A DNA stretch of 64,000 nt from Pseudomonas sp. EpS/L25 (GCF_001512295.1 NZ_LNUP01000001.1:205232-269231), one strand, 5' to 3'; shown: positions 17,594 through 26,881, counted from the stretch's first letter. The notes: generated from the letters alone by a model not told the origin. Numbers and translations: made by a program.

Positions 17594-18109
17594 ATGGCCA
17601 TGCCCCGCAAACTCAAGAACCTCAACCTCTTCAACGATGGCAACAGCTACCTCGGCATTGCCAAGGGCTGCACCCTGCCGCCCCTGGGTCGCAAGATGGA
17701 AGCCTTCCGCGGCGCCGGCATGAACGGCCCGGTCAAGGCCGACCTCGGTTTCTCCGATGACGGCATCCAGCTGGAATGGACCCTCGGCGGCCTGGATCTC
17801 GTCGCTCTAAAGCAATTCGGCGCCGTGGGCGCCGCAGCCGTGCCCCTGCGCTTCGCCGGCGCCTACCAGCAGGACGACACCGGCGACGTCAGCGCGGTGG
17901 AGATCGTCGTCCGCGGCCGCCACGAAACCATCGACATGGGCGAGGCCACGCCTGGTGAAGACACCGAGCACAAGATCACCACCACTTGCAGCTACTACAA
18001 GCTGACCGTGGACGGCCAAACCGTCATCGAGATCGACCTCCTGGCCTTCGTCGAGAACGTCGGCGGCGAGGATCGCTTGGCCAAGCAGCGCGCCGCCCTC
18101 GGCATCTGA
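17594..18109 (+). CDS. FII: Major tail tube protein (P2 gpFII family)
   Basis: The 171-residue tube subunit shows the canonical start PRKLKNLNLFNDGNSY and the central EWTLGGLDL. Two in-frame ATGs lie four bases apart in effect (codons 1 and 3); the first has a GGAG at suitable distance. It is flanked on both sides by perfect GC-rich hairpins, unusual in an operon whose other genes mostly overlap. Confidence 0.94.
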   Translation: MAMPRKLKNLNLFNDGNSYLGIAKGCTLPPLGRKMEAFRGAGMNGPVKADLGFSDDGIQLEWTLGGLDLVALKQFGAVGAAAVPLRFAGAYQQDDTGDVSAVEIVVRGRHETIDMGEATPGEDTEHKITTTCSYYKLTVDGQTVIEIDLLAFVENVGGEDRLAKQRAALGI

Positions 18110-18122
18110 TCCCTACCCTTTT

Positions 18123-18144
18123 CTGGCCCGCTCTGGCGGGCCAG
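18123..18144. other. Perfect GC hairpin between FII and E
   Basis: CTGGCCCGC and GCGGGCCAG form a 9-bp stem with a TCTG loop in the 62-base gap after the tail tube gene. There is no T-run, so mRNA protection or partial attenuation is likelier than full termination. Confidence 0.55.
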
Positions 18145-18171
18145 CCCTAGCCTATTACCTGGAGTACCACT

Positions 18172-18477
18172 ATGAGCACCACCACCCCCGAGCACGTCGT
18201 CGTCCTGGACCAGCCCATCGTCCGTGGCGAAACCACCATCGAGCAGATCACCCTGCGCAAGCCCAACGCCGGCGAGCTGCGCGGCATCACCCTGTCCGAC
18301 CTGCTGCAGCTAGACGTCAACGCCATCGTCCGTGTGACCCCGCGTATCAGCCAGCCCACCCTCACCGAGGCCGAGCTGCGCGCCATGGATCCGGCCGACC
18401 TGGTCGACGTGGGCGGGAAGATCGCTGGTTTTTTGCTGAAGAAGTCCGACAAGGCGGCGCTCTACCCCGCCACGTAG
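18172..18477 (+). CDS. E: Tail assembly protein E (P2 gpE family)
   Basis: The 101-residue protein has the gpE pattern ITLRKPNAGELRGITLSDLLQLD. Near its 3' end it contains the slippery heptamer T TTT TTG in frame, so a fraction of ribosomes should shift to -1 and fuse E to E'. In P2 both E and the E+E' fusion are needed for tail assembly, as tape-measure chaperones. The zero-frame product ends 42 codons-worth of DNA before the E' stop. Confidence 0.92.
   Translation: MSTTTPEHVVVLDQPIVRGETTIEQITLRKPNAGELRGITLSDLLQLDVNAIVRVTPRISQPTLTEAELRAMDPADLVDVGGKIAGFLLKKSDKAALYPAT
18429..18435 (+). promoter_or_regulatory. Programmed -1 frameshift site in gene E
   Basis: T TTT TTG is placed exactly as X XXY YYZ in the E reading frame. 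After slippage the frame stays open through E' to the stop at 18603-18605. GC-rich inverted repeats (GGCGG at about 18453 with CCGCC; GATGGCG with CGCCATC near 18485-18503) follow and could pause ribosomes. The same heptamer is used in P2. Confidence 0.88.
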
Positions 18478-18485
18478 AGGATGCG

Positions 18486-18605
18486 ATGGCGGATCTCGCC
18501 ATCACCTTCCACTGGCAACCAGCCCAGCTCGATGCGCTGGGCCTCGCTGAATTGATGGACTGGCGCGAACGCGCCCGCAAACGAGTCGCCCCTGATGGCC
18601 AATGA
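18486..18605 (+). CDS. E': GpE' tail protein, frame-shifted extension of E
   Basis: This 39-residue open frame (from ATG 18486) has the GpE family sequence AITFHWQPAQLDALGLAEL followed by MDWRERARKR. It is probably made mainly as the -1 fusion to E (from 18172 through the heptamer at 18429). It is shorter than most gene finders accept. Its last 11 bases overlap the tape measure gene. Confidence 0.88.
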   Translation: MADLAITFHWQPAQLDALGLAELMDWRERARKRVAPDGQ

Positions 18606-21192
18606 CCTGCAGATCCGTGTCCTCCTGTCCGCCCTGGACAAGGTCACGGCCCCGCTCAAACGCATCGCCGGGGGCAGCTCCGCCACCGCCCGCGCCCTCA
18701 AGGAGGCGCGCGATCGCGTGAAGGAGCTCAACCAGCAGCAGCAAGACCTCACCGGCTACCAGCGCCAGCGTGAGGCCGTGCGCCAGAGCGCCGAGGCCCT
18801 CGCCAAGGGCCAGGAGAAGCTGCGCGGGTACCGCGAGCAGCTCAGGGCCATGGAGGCTCCGTCCGCCGCCTTCCAGAAGACCTTCGCCAACGCGGCCGCA
18901 GCCGTCGACAAGCTGCAGGCCAAGCACACCGCCCAGCGCAGTGAGCTGCAGCGCCTGCTGCCGATCATGCGCTCGGCCGGCGTCGACACCCGCGACCTTG
19001 GCGGCGCCCAGGCGCGCCTACAGGCGCAGCTCACCAGCGCCAATGCGGCAATCGACACCCAACGGGGCAAGCTCGAGCGCCTCAATCGCACTCAGGAAAA
19101 GCTGGCCAGCGCCCGCGGCAAGCTCAAGCGCGGCCAGGAGATCGCGGGCAACGCCGCCATGGCTGGGGCCAGCTCCGCCGCTACCGGCGCCGCGATCGGC
19201 GGCCCGGTGCTGGGCATGATCAAGGCCTTCGCCCCGGCCGAGGATGCGGCCACCCAGTTGCGTGCCTCCCTGATGCTGAGCGACGGCTCGGTGCCCAAGG
19301 AATTCAAGGAGATCTCCGACCTGGCCACCCGCCTGGGCGATCGCCTGCCCGGTACCACGGCCGAGTTCCAGGAAATGATGACCATGCTGGTGCGCCAGGG
19401 GATGTCGGCCAAGACCATCCTCGGCGGCATGGGCGAGGCTGCGGCCTACATGGGCGTCCAGCTCAAGATGCCGGCTACCGAGGCCGCCGAATTCGCCGCC
19501 AAGATGCAGGACGCCACCCGCACCAGCGAAAAGGACCTCATGGGCTTGATGGACACCATCCAGCGCGGCTTCTACCTGGGCGTCGACTCCAACAACATGC
19601 TCGAGGGCTTCAGCAAGATCAGCCCGGCGCTGGACATCATCAAGAAAGATGGCCTCGAAGCGGCCAATGCCCTCGCTCCCTTGCTGATCCAGCTCGACCA
19701 GACCGGCATGGAAGGCGGCGCCGCCGGCAACGCCCTGCGCAAGATCTTCCAGATGGGTATGGACACCACGAAGGTTGGCAAGGCCAACAAGGGGCTCAAG
19801 GAAAAAGGCATCAAGCTCGACTTCACCGATGGCAAGGGCGAATTCGGCGGCATGGAGAAACTCTACGCCCAGCTGGACAAGCTCAAGGGGCTCGACACCG
19901 AAACCCGCCTGGGCGTGCTGAAACAGATCTTTGGCGACGACGCCGAGACCCTAACCGCGCTCAACACCATGATGTCCAAGGGACTGGCCGGCTACCAGGA
20001 AGTCCAGGGCAAGATGAAGGCCCAGGCCGATCTGCAGATGCGCGTCAATGAGCAGCTGGGCACCCTGTCCAACGTCTGGGAGGCCGCCACGGGCAGCTTC
20101 ACAAACGCCCAGGCCGCGTGGGGCGAGACCGTTGCGCCTCAGCTCAAGGAAATCATCACCTGGCTCGGCGACCTGGCCGCCAAGACCGGCGCCTGGGCCA
20201 AGGAAAATCCCGTCCTCGCCGGCAATCTGGTCAAGGTTGCCGCGGTGCTGTCGGCCATCTCCATCGCCTTCGGCACCCTCGCCCTCGGCCTGGCTGGCGT
20301 CCTCGGCCCCTTCCTCGCCCTGCGCTTCATGCTCGCCCAGGTCGGCATCCGCCTGCCCAACCTGATCGGCCTGCTGTTCAACCTTGGCAAAACCGCCCTG
20401 CCCCTGGTCGCTACCGGGCTACGCATCATGGCCGCGGCCGCCATCGCCAACCCCATCCTCGCCATCCTCACCGGCATCGCCCTCGCGGCGGGCCTGATCT
20501 ATGCCAACTGGGACAAGGTCGGCCCCTGGTTTGCCGGCCTCTGGGCCGAACTCAAGGCCGGCGTCAACGGCGGGATCGGCGGCATCGCCAAGCTCATCCT
20601 CGACTTCTCGCCCATCGGCCTCTTCTACCGCGTCTTCGCGGCAGTCTTGAGCTACTTCGGAGTAGAGCTCCCGGCCAAATTCACCGACCTCGGCGGCATG
20701 CTCCTGGACGGCCTGGTCAGCGGTATCACCGGCCGTCTGGGCGCGGTGAAAGACGCCGTGATGAATGCAGGCGACAGCGTCATCGGCTGGTTCAAGGAAA
20801 AGCTCGACATCCACTCGCCATCCCGCGTCTTCGCCACCCTCGGCGATTTCGTCATGCAGGGTCTATCGGTCGGCCTGGCCAAGGGCGAGGACGGCCCCCT
20901 GGCGCAGATAGCCGGCACCGCCAAGCAGCTGGCCAGCGCCGGCGTGGTCGCCCTGGGCATCGGCACTGCCGCCACCCCGGCGCTGGCCAACGGCGTGACC
21001 TTCGACGACCGCCCGCCCCTGGCCGCCAGCGCCGCCCCGGCGCCGACCAGCGGCGACACCTACAACATCACCATCAATGCCGGCCCCGGGCTTGACGCCC
21101 AGGCCATCGCCCGCGAGGTCCAGGCCGCCCTTGCCCGCATCGAAAGCCAGAAGGCCGCCCGCGGCCGCAGCAGCCTAAGAGACAAGGACTGA
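18595..21192 (+). CDS. T: Tape measure protein (P2 gpT family)
   Basis: The 865-residue protein sets tail length. It starts LQIRVLLSALDKVTAPLKRI, then has a long Gln/Ala-rich coiled coil (about 40-185). The phage_tail_TMP core (about 200-430) includes GMSAKTILGGMGEAAAYM and GVDSNNMLEGF. Hydrophobic segments at about 540-580 and 600-640 match the transmembrane regions of tape measures, and IHSPSRVFATLGDFVMQGL near the end is a family hallmark. Confidence 0.95.
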   Translation: MANDLQIRVLLSALDKVTAPLKRIAGGSSATARALKEARDRVKELNQQQQDLTGYQRQREAVRQSAEALAKGQEKLRGYREQLRAMEAPSAAFQKTFANAAAAVDKLQAKHTAQRSELQRLLPIMRSAGVDTRDLGGAQARLQAQLTSANAAIDTQRGKLERLNRTQEKLASARGKLKRGQEIAGNAAMAGASSAATGAAIGGPVLGMIKAFAPAEDAATQLRASLMLSDGSVPKEFKEISDLATRLGDRLPGTTAEFQEMMTMLVRQGMSAKTILGGMGEAAAYMGVQLKMPATEAAEFAAKMQDATRTSEKDLMGLMDTIQRGFYLGVDSNNMLEGFSKISPALDIIKKDGLEAANALAPLLIQLDQTGMEGGAAGNALRKIFQMGMDTTKVGKANKGLKEKGIKLDFTDGKGEFGGMEKLYAQLDKLKGLDTETRLGVLKQIFGDDAETLTALNTMMSKGLAGYQEVQGKMKAQADLQMRVNEQLGTLSNVWEAATGSFTNAQAAWGETVAPQLKEIITWLGDLAAKTGAWAKENPVLAGNLVKVAAVLSAISIAFGTLALGLAGVLGPFLALRFMLAQVGIRLPNLIGLLFNLGKTALPLVATGLRIMAAAAIANPILAILTGIALAAGLIYANWDKVGPWFAGLWAELKAGVNGGIGGIAKLILDFSPIGLFYRVFAAVLSYFGVELPAKFTDLGGMLLDGLVSGITGRLGAVKDAVMNAGDSVIGWFKEKLDIHSPSRVFATLGDFVMQGLSVGLAKGEDGPLAQIAGTAKQLASAGVVALGIGTAATPALANGVTFDDRPPLAASAAPAPTSGDTYNITINAGPGLDAQAIAREVQAALARIESQKAARGRSSLRDKD

Positions 21193-21197
21193 CACCC

Positions 21198-21641
21198 ATG
21201 ATGATGGCCCTCGGCAACTTCATTTTCAGCCTGCATACCCTCGCCTACCAGGAACTCCAGCGGCAGACCGACTACCGTCATGCCAGCAGCTCCCGCGTCG
21301 GCGCCGCGCCGGCCCGCCAGTTCCTCGGCAAGGGCGACGACAGCATCACCCTACCCGGCTGGCTCGCCCCAGAGCTCGCCGGCACGCCCAGCAGCCTCGA
21401 CCTGCTGCGCTACATGGCCGGCACCGGCGGCGCCTGGCCGCTGATCGAGGGTAGCGGTCGCATCTATGGACTCTGGGTCATCGAGAGCATCAGCGAGACC
21501 AAGACGTTGTTTTTCCAGGACGGCACCCCGCGTCGCATCGAGTTCAGCATCGCCCTCAAGCGCGTCGACGACGACACCGGCCGCGAGCTGCTCGGCGTCG
21601 GCCTCGCCGGCATGGGCACCTTGCTCAGGAAGATTCTGTGA
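21198..21641 (+). CDS. U: Tail tube terminator / tail protein U (P2 gpU family)
   Basis: The 147-residue gpU protein is marked by ALGNFIFSLHTLAYQELQRQ at the N-terminus and GLWVIESISETKTLFFQDG in the middle. Three consecutive ATG codons open the frame, so the exact first residue is uncertain by two. The stop overlaps the GTG start of D. Confidence 0.92.
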   Translation: MMMALGNFIFSLHTLAYQELQRQTDYRHASSSRVGAAPARQFLGKGDDSITLPGWLAPELAGTPSSLDLLRYMAGTGGAWPLIEGSGRIYGLWVIESISETKTLFFQDGTPRRIEFSIALKRVDDDTGRELLGVGLAGMGTLLRKIL

Positions 21642-22909
21642 TCCAGGAGCTGCTGGACCAGGCCACCGGCCAGCTGCGCGCCGTGGCCCAGGACCTCACC
21701 CAGGGCGCCAGCTACCCCCAGGCCCGCTACCGCGTCCTGGTCGACGGCAAGGACATCAGCGCCCTCATCGCCCCGCGGCTCATCAGCCTGGACCTCACCG
21801 ACAACCGCGGCCTCGAGGCCGACCAGCTCAGCCTGGTGCTGTCCGACCATGACGGCCTGCTCGCCATCCCGCCCCGGGGCGCCACCGTGCGCCTCTGGCT
21901 CGGCTGGTCCACCACCGGCCTGGTCGACAAGGGCAGCTACATCGTCGACGAGACCGAACACAGCGGCGCGCCCGACGTCCTCAGCATCCGCGCCCGCAGC
22001 GCCGACCTGCGCAAGGGCCTCAAGACCAAGCGCGACCAGAGCTACAGCGCCACCACCCTCGGCGCCGTGCTGCGCACCCTGGCCGCACGCCAGGGCCTCA
22101 CCCCGGTCATCGCATCCGACCTTGAGGCGCAGCAGGTCCTGCAGCTGGACCAAACCGGCGAATCGGACGCCAACCTGCTCACCCGCCTGGGCGAGGACTA
22201 CGACGCCGTCGCCACCGTGAAAGCTGGCCGTCTGCTGTTCCTCCCCGCCGGCGGCGGCAAGGCCGCCAGCGGCGCCGACCTGGGCCACGTTACCCTCACC
22301 CGCCAGGACGGCGACCAACACAGCTACCTGCAAGCCGACCGCGAGAGCTACGACGCCGTCCGCGCCTTCTACTACGACGTCAACAGCGCCAAGAAACAGG
22401 AAGCCATCGCCGGCGGCGGCGACAACGTGAAGGACCTGCGCCACATCTACGCCGACCAGCTCTCTGCGCTACGCGCCGCCCGGGCCGAGTGGAATCGCTT
22501 GCAGCGCGGCACCGCCACTCTCACCTACCAACTGGCCCTGGGCCGACCGGAACTCATGCCCGAACTCACCTACACCCTCCAGGGCGTCAAGGCCGAGATC
22601 GACGCCATCATCTGGTACGGCGGCCACGTGCAGCACAGCCTCACCGCGGACGGCGGCTATACCACGCGCCTGGAGCTGGAAGCCAAGCTGCCCGAGGACC
22701 TGGTCGCTGACTTGGCCGACGAGAGCCAGGGCGACTACACCGGGATCATCGCCTACTACCGCGACCCCAAGACCGGCAAGGAACACACCCTCACTGCCGG
22801 CGACCAGAGCAAGCCGCGGCGGCTGCGGCATCTGTACGCGACGAAGGCGTCGGCGAAGCGGGCGGTAGAGCGGGAATACACCCGCCTGAAAGATCATTTC
22901 CCCACTTAA
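21638..22909 (+). CDS. D: Tail hub protein D (late control gene D)
   Basis: The 423-residue baseplate hub resembles gp27/VgrG. Family segments are GKDISALIAPRLISLDLTDNRG at the start, the SLVLSDHDGLL beta-barrel motif, GTYIVDE-like KGSYIVDETEHSG, and AVLRTLAARQGL. The GTG start overlaps the U stop. It is the last of the late tail genes; base composition drops sharply just after its stop. Confidence 0.93.
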   Translation: MIQELLDQATGQLRAVAQDLTQGASYPQARYRVLVDGKDISALIAPRLISLDLTDNRGLEADQLSLVLSDHDGLLAIPPRGATVRLWLGWSTTGLVDKGSYIVDETEHSGAPDVLSIRARSADLRKGLKTKRDQSYSATTLGAVLRTLAARQGLTPVIASDLEAQQVLQLDQTGESDANLLTRLGEDYDAVATVKAGRLLFLPAGGGKAASGADLGHVTLTRQDGDQHSYLQADRESYDAVRAFYYDVNSAKKQEAIAGGGDNVKDLRHIYADQLSALRAARAEWNRLQRGTATLTYQLALGRPELMPELTYTLQGVKAEIDAIIWYGGHVQHSLTADGGYTTRLELEAKLPEDLVADLADESQGDYTGIIAYYRDPKTGKEHTLTAGDQSKPRRLRHLYATKASAKRAVEREYTRLKDHFPT

Positions 22910-23179
22910 AACTGAACAAACGATGAACGGCGTAAAAATGATAGCTTTGAGCCATCAAGCACCCTAAAAAAATCCAACAAAATCAATAACATGGAAAGCA
23001 TAAGGTATCTCAGAGCTTAACCTGAGTACTTGTTTTTCTACGTGCTAGCTGTCAATGTCTGCTTATCATCGTCAGGACCAGGCAAGGGCCTGACGATGGG
23101 AAGCAGAATTCGATGGTCGACTGTCAACATCATCATTATCTGTTGCCCAATTAGGCTGAAGCCCCTGCTTGGAAGCACT

Positions 23180-24013
23180 ATGAACGAACGTTTCGAGAAC
23201 TCTCCTCTGATCGAAATCATCGCTGAGTTGAGGTGGGACCTACCTGGCCATACTCAATCTGGCTTGCCTATGGGTATGCCAGTCATGCCTGTCATGCCCC
23301 CAGTAATACAGCAACATGAGCTTCCGTTTTCGACCCTGACTCGCAAGGTTGCAGAACTAGGCTATGGAAACTCTGAACGACTTGTTCCACCTGGCTTTCC
23401 ATGCCTGGTTCATGAGCCCATCATCAGATACAGATTTACCGATTCGAGTAATGCGGCCAAGACGGCCACCCTTTACCAAGTCGGACCTGGAATATTTACA
23501 GCCAACGCTCTGCCCCCGTCTTATACTTCATGGGTGGACTTTGAGCCTACAGTAAAGCTAGGCATTGAGTCATTACTAGCTTCCGACCTTCCATTCTTAT
23601 CCGAACAAACCTCCCAGGTATCTGTACTACTCCGCTATGTAGATGCATTTACCGATGACTACACCGACGGTAGGAATCTATTTGAATTTGCAAGAGATGT
23701 TCTTGGTATAAAACTTACTCTACCAGACGCATTCTCTAACGTTGATGGCGGCCTTCCAACGAAACTCCCCACCCTTCACCTCGTGCAGTCGCTACCATTT
23801 GGCGAACTCCAGCTCAAGTTTGCCGAAGGCCATGTGAGAGGCGACAAGGCAATTATTCTTGAAATGACAGCCGAGGTAGAAGAAAAAGTCGAGAAGGATT
23901 CTGCCTCTATCCTTCAGGCCTTCGCCGCCGCTAGAAATGCCATACATTCAGTTTTCATTGATTTAACCAAACCGATTCATGACAGAATGAAATTAGTCGA
24001 GGAGCGGATATGA
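23180..24013 (+). CDS. TIGR04255-like protein of unknown function
   Basis: The 277-residue protein opens with NERFENSPLIEIIAELRW, the recognisable start of the TIGR04255 family, found sporadically in islands and phages; its biochemical role is unknown to me. A GGAAG site 9 bases before ATG 23180 supports this start over a longer reading. Sequence is AT-richer than the prophage and uses different codons. It overlaps the next gene by ATGA. The position after D is a usual slot for phage cargo genes. Confidence 0.7.
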   Translation: MNERFENSPLIEIIAELRWDLPGHTQSGLPMGMPVMPVMPPVIQQHELPFSTLTRKVAELGYGNSERLVPPGFPCLVHEPIIRYRFTDSSNAAKTATLYQVGPGIFTANALPPSYTSWVDFEPTVKLGIESLLASDLPFLSEQTSQVSVLLRYVDAFTDDYTDGRNLFEFARDVLGIKLTLPDAFSNVDGGLPTKLPTLHLVQSLPFGELQLKFAEGHVRGDKAIILEMTAEVEEKVEKDSASILQAFAAARNAIHSVFIDLTKPIHDRMKLVEERI

Positions 24014-24699
24014 CCACCACTGCCTACCGTCTACAAAATTCTGTTTCGGAAACCACTCTTGACTTTGTCTTCCGAGATCGCACCTCAATGCATGACGGAC
24101 TTGTCACGCATCAGACGCTGGAATCTCACGACATAATGCGCACGTTTAATGTGGGATTTCGAGAGGTTAAAAACGCGGTTCGTAAGTATTATGCTTCGTT
24201 TCAGTGGAACTCTACCGTAAGCACCACATTTGAAGTTTCTGAACGTGTTCGCAGCCACGGCTCCAGCCTTTGGGACGAGCCGCCGCAACTAGACTACTCA
24301 TGCATGGTTTCTGATCTCAGGGCCGTTCTTGCCATGAACTATAGATCTACGTTCGCAGAAAGACTTGATCAACATTCGGCAGATCGCCTAGTCATGTTGA
24401 TAGGCTGTCAAGAAAACTGGGATGGCCAAGGAGCCAAGGCTCTATCGCTTGCTTCTTTAAGAAAATGCGCGGAATTTATTACCGCGTACAATCTTAAAGA
24501 TAAAGGCGTAGGCGTCTTCATGGATGATGAGGGCAATCTTGTATTGAACTGGCCAATTTCTAATCCAAAAGAAGATCGTATAGCAGAGATTACATTCGAA
24601 GAATCTGGCTACGCTTTCTACATAGATGGCTGGGATGACCGCATTGAGTTTCGCGAGTTCGACGAGAAGCTCAAGGAACATTTGCACCAGGCCATTTGA
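24010..24699 (+). CDS. Unknown protein with NWDGxGA motif
   Basis: The 229-residue soluble protein is coupled to the TIGR04255-like gene by ATGA. No family is recognised with confidence. The C-terminal half carries CQENWDGQGAKAL (about 133-145), then a GVFMDDEGNLVLNW strand pattern and EESGYAFYIDG. NWDGxGA motifs recur in small uncharacterised island proteins. Low GC and the coupled start suggest that the protein acts together with its neighbour. Confidence 0.6.
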   Translation: MTTTAYRLQNSVSETTLDFVFRDRTSMHDGLVTHQTLESHDIMRTFNVGFREVKNAVRKYYASFQWNSTVSTTFEVSERVRSHGSSLWDEPPQLDYSCMVSDLRAVLAMNYRSTFAERLDQHSADRLVMLIGCQENWDGQGAKALSLASLRKCAEFITAYNLKDKGVGVFMDDEGNLVLNWPISNPKEDRIAEITFEESGYAFYIDGWDDRIEFREFDEKLKEHLHQAI

Positions 24700-24709
24700 G
24701 AGTCATGCA

Positions 24710-25177
24710 ATGCAGTTGAACCTACAGGAGTTGTTCGACAGAGCAATAATCAGGGAATTGGTTCCAGACGCAGAATCGATTGTTATCGCACTGCATCAAC
24801 CGAGCTGGGACGACAAGCTTAACAGAGGCAGTAAAAGTACTTTCAATAAGCCCAACAAGTCAGCCTCTCGTCTTGCCGTACTTTCACTGGAAACGATCTT
24901 AGAAAATTTCAAAAATCAAATTGGCGGTGGCCAAACTCCAATTTTGGGCTACGGAATAATCACTGTTGAAGCTATCAAGTCAATTGGACGCGAAAGTGAG
25001 TCGGCAGTCGAATTCGAAGTGACTGTAGACCCATTACCTGAAAACCCTGCCCACGCCGAAATAATTCCTTATGAGCAAGGAAAGAAAAGCATAAAAGGAA
25101 GAGTACCTAATGGCATCTGTAGCAAGTTACTAAAAGCTATGGATGAGTACTCAATATCTGGTCAGAAAGTTTCTTAG
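24710..25177 (+). CDS. Unknown protein, third gene of accessory cassette
   Basis: The 155-residue soluble protein starts 10 bases after the previous stop. The start at ATG 24710 is preferred because longer readings overlap the upstream gene. No domain is recognised; the sequence is mixed alpha/beta with a central GYGIITVEAIKSIG. It is AT-rich like the two genes before it and ends 18 bases before the convergent umuC-like gene. Confidence 0.6.
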   Translation: MQLNLQELFDRAIIRELVPDAESIVIALHQPSWDDKLNRGSKSTFNKPNKSASRLAVLSLETILENFKNQIGGGQTPILGYGIITVEAIKSIGRESESAVEFEVTVDPLPENPAHAEIIPYEQGKKSIKGRVPNGICSKLLKAMDEYSISGQKVS

Positions 25178-25195
25178 CTCCTAAAGCAGCGAAAG

Positions 25196-26425
25196 CTATC
25201 CCGCCCGCGACAACAGCTCCCGCCGCATCTGCCACGCCGGATCGGCGGGTAACCGCCCCACGTGCAGCGCTGCCCGCCCGTACCGGGCATTGATCCGATC
25301 CACTACCTGCATCAGCTCGCTCGGGCGCCCCTGCCCGGCCGGGGCGAAGAGGTCTGGGGTGAACTCGTCCGTCTGCACGATGCTGCCCAGCACCACCGCG
25401 CACTTCGAGTAGGCGTAGCCCTCGCGATAGATAGGGTCCAGGCCAGCCAGCGCGGCCTGCACCAGGATGCGGGTGTCGTCGGTTGGGTGAGCGAGTTGGA
25501 TGCCCAGGCTGCGGTAGTAGCGGCGGTCCTCGGGCTCGTGCTGGCCGGTCTGCACGCTCACCAGCAGCGTGGAGCACAGCGACCCCTGCTCGCGCAGCTT
25601 CTCGGCCGCCCGGGTCACGTAGGTGGCCATAGCCTCGCGCAGCGCCTCGAGGTGATACACCCGGTGGCCGAACATCCGCGAGCTGATGATCTCCTTCTTC
25701 AGCGGCGGCGCCTCATGCAGGCGCATCCACTGCTCGCCGCGCAGCTCCCGCGCCGTTCGCTCCAGGACGCGAGAGAACTCCTTGCGCAGCATCGATAGAT
25801 CCGCCCGGGCCAGATCCTCGGCCGTGGTGATGCCGAGGCCCTGCAGGCGAGTGGTCAGCTTGCGACCTACGCCCCACACATCGCCCGCTGGTGCCAGCGG
25901 CAACAGGCGCCCTTGCCGGAGGGAGTCGGTGAGATCCACCACGCCCCCGGTCGCGCGCCAGGTCTTCCCGGCCCACTGCGCGAGCTTGGCCAGGGTCTTG
26001 GTCGTCGAAATCCCTACGCCGACTGGGATGCCCACCCAGCGCCGCACCCGCGCCTGGATTTCCCGGCCGAGCGCCTCAAGGTCACCCGGCATGCCGGTAA
26101 GATCCGCCCAGCACTCATCGATGGAGTACACCTCCAGGTCCGGCACCATGCCCTGGATGGTTCTCATCACGCGGTTCGAGACGTCGGCATAGAGCTCGTA
26201 GTTGGAGCTGAAGACGGCCACGTCGTGCTGCCGCAAGAAGGCCCGATTCTGGAAGTACGGCACGCCCATCCCGATACCCAGGGCCTTCGCCTCGCGGCTG
26301 CGCGCGATCACGCATCCGTCGTTGTTCGACAGCACCACCACCGGCCGCCCGTTCAGTTCCGGCCGGAACAGCCGCTCGCAGCTGCAGTAGAAGCTGTTGC
26401 AATCGATCAGGCCGTAGACGCTCAT
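25196..26425 (-). CDS. umuC: Phage-borne UmuC-like Y-family DNA polymerase
   Basis: The 409-residue translesion polymerase has the palm motifs [15 protein letters not shown] (metal-binding Asp) at residues 6-20 and [10 protein letters not shown] (catalytic DE). A little-finger domain follows (about 240-350), as does the C-terminal DUF4113-like segment ending [12 protein letters not shown]. It is translated from an ATGA overlap with the UmuD-like gene and controlled by a LexA box. A second, host-type copy lies at 44225. It would give SOS mutagenesis during lysogeny. Confidence 0.93.
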   Translation of the reverse strand: MSVYGLIDCNSFYCSCERLFRPELNGRPVVVLSNNDGCVIARSREAKALGIGMGVPYFQNRAFLRQHDVAVFSSNYELYADVSNRVMRTIQGMVPDLEVYSIDECWADLTGMPGDLEALGREIQARVRRWVGIPVGVGISTTKTLAKLAQWAGKTWRATGGVVDLTDSLRQGRLLPLAPAGDVWGVGRKLTTRLQGLGITTAEDLARADLSMLRKEFSRVLERTARELRGEQWMRLHEAPPLKKEIISSRMFGHRVYHLEALREAMATYVTRAAEKLREQGSLCSTLLVSVQTGQHEPEDRRYYRSLGIQLAHPTDDTRILVQAALAGLDPIYREGYAYSKCAVVLGSIVQTDEFTPDLFAPAGQGRPSELMQVVDRINARYGRAALHVGRLPADPAWQMRRELLSRAG

Positions 26426-26850
26426 GGCCGTAGGTCTCGCATCAGGAAGTCCACGACGCCCCAGAGTTCGACCTCGCCGATAAGGTCGAGTGGCCGTGGG
26501 TGGCCATCGCTCCCGATCGTCGCCAGCAGCTGGTGCCGTTCCTGGTCAGAGAGGACGGTGCAGAGCCTGTGCTCGCAGTCGGCCACCACGATCACCGCCC
26601 GCCCGGGCTCAACGGAGCCCGCCCGGTCCACGACCAGGACGTCCCCCTGGTGGATGCTCAGGCCCGCCAGGGCCTCGCTGTTCACCAGCCAGAGCCAGAG
26701 GTTCGGCGCGCCCCAGCCAATCGCCTCATCGATCGAAAGCGGCAGCTGCGCGTGATCCTCGGCCGGGCTCTGGAAGCCGGTGATCTTCAGCCGCGCCTGG
26801 GAGAGCGCGAGCTGCGCGAGTCTGCGACCCCGTGTCTTGAAAGCGTCCAT
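26422..26850 (-). CDS. UmuD-like protein lacking the catalytic dyad
   Basis: The 142-residue protein aligns well with UmuD (GFQSPAEDH near residue 25, [13 protein letters not shown] at 65-77). However, the autocleavage residues are gone. Relative to the intact copy at 45489, Ser61 becomes Ala60 (NSEALAG instead of SGDSMTG), Lys98 becomes Cys97, and the C25-G26 cleavage site becomes T24-G25. It should therefore fold like UmuD but not self-process. It could act as a stable partner, inhibitor or regulator of the adjacent polymerase. Confidence 0.85.
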   Translation of the reverse strand: MDAFKTRGRRLAQLALSQARLKITGFQSPAEDHAQLPLSIDEAIGWGAPNLWLWLVNSEALAGLSIHQGDVLVVDRAGSVEPGRAVIVVADCEHRLCTVLSDQERHQLLATIGSDGHPRPLDLIGEVELWGVVDFLMRDLRP

Positions 26851-26865
26851 GATGGCACCTTGATA

Positions 26866-26881
26866 CTGTACGTTTAAACAG
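26866..26881. promoter_or_regulatory. LexA (SOS) box of the phage umuDC operon
   Basis: CTG-N10-CAG with an AT-rich centre and near-perfect dyad (TACTGT and ACAGTA arms). It stands 15 bases upstream of the UmuD-like start. Confidence 0.88.
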
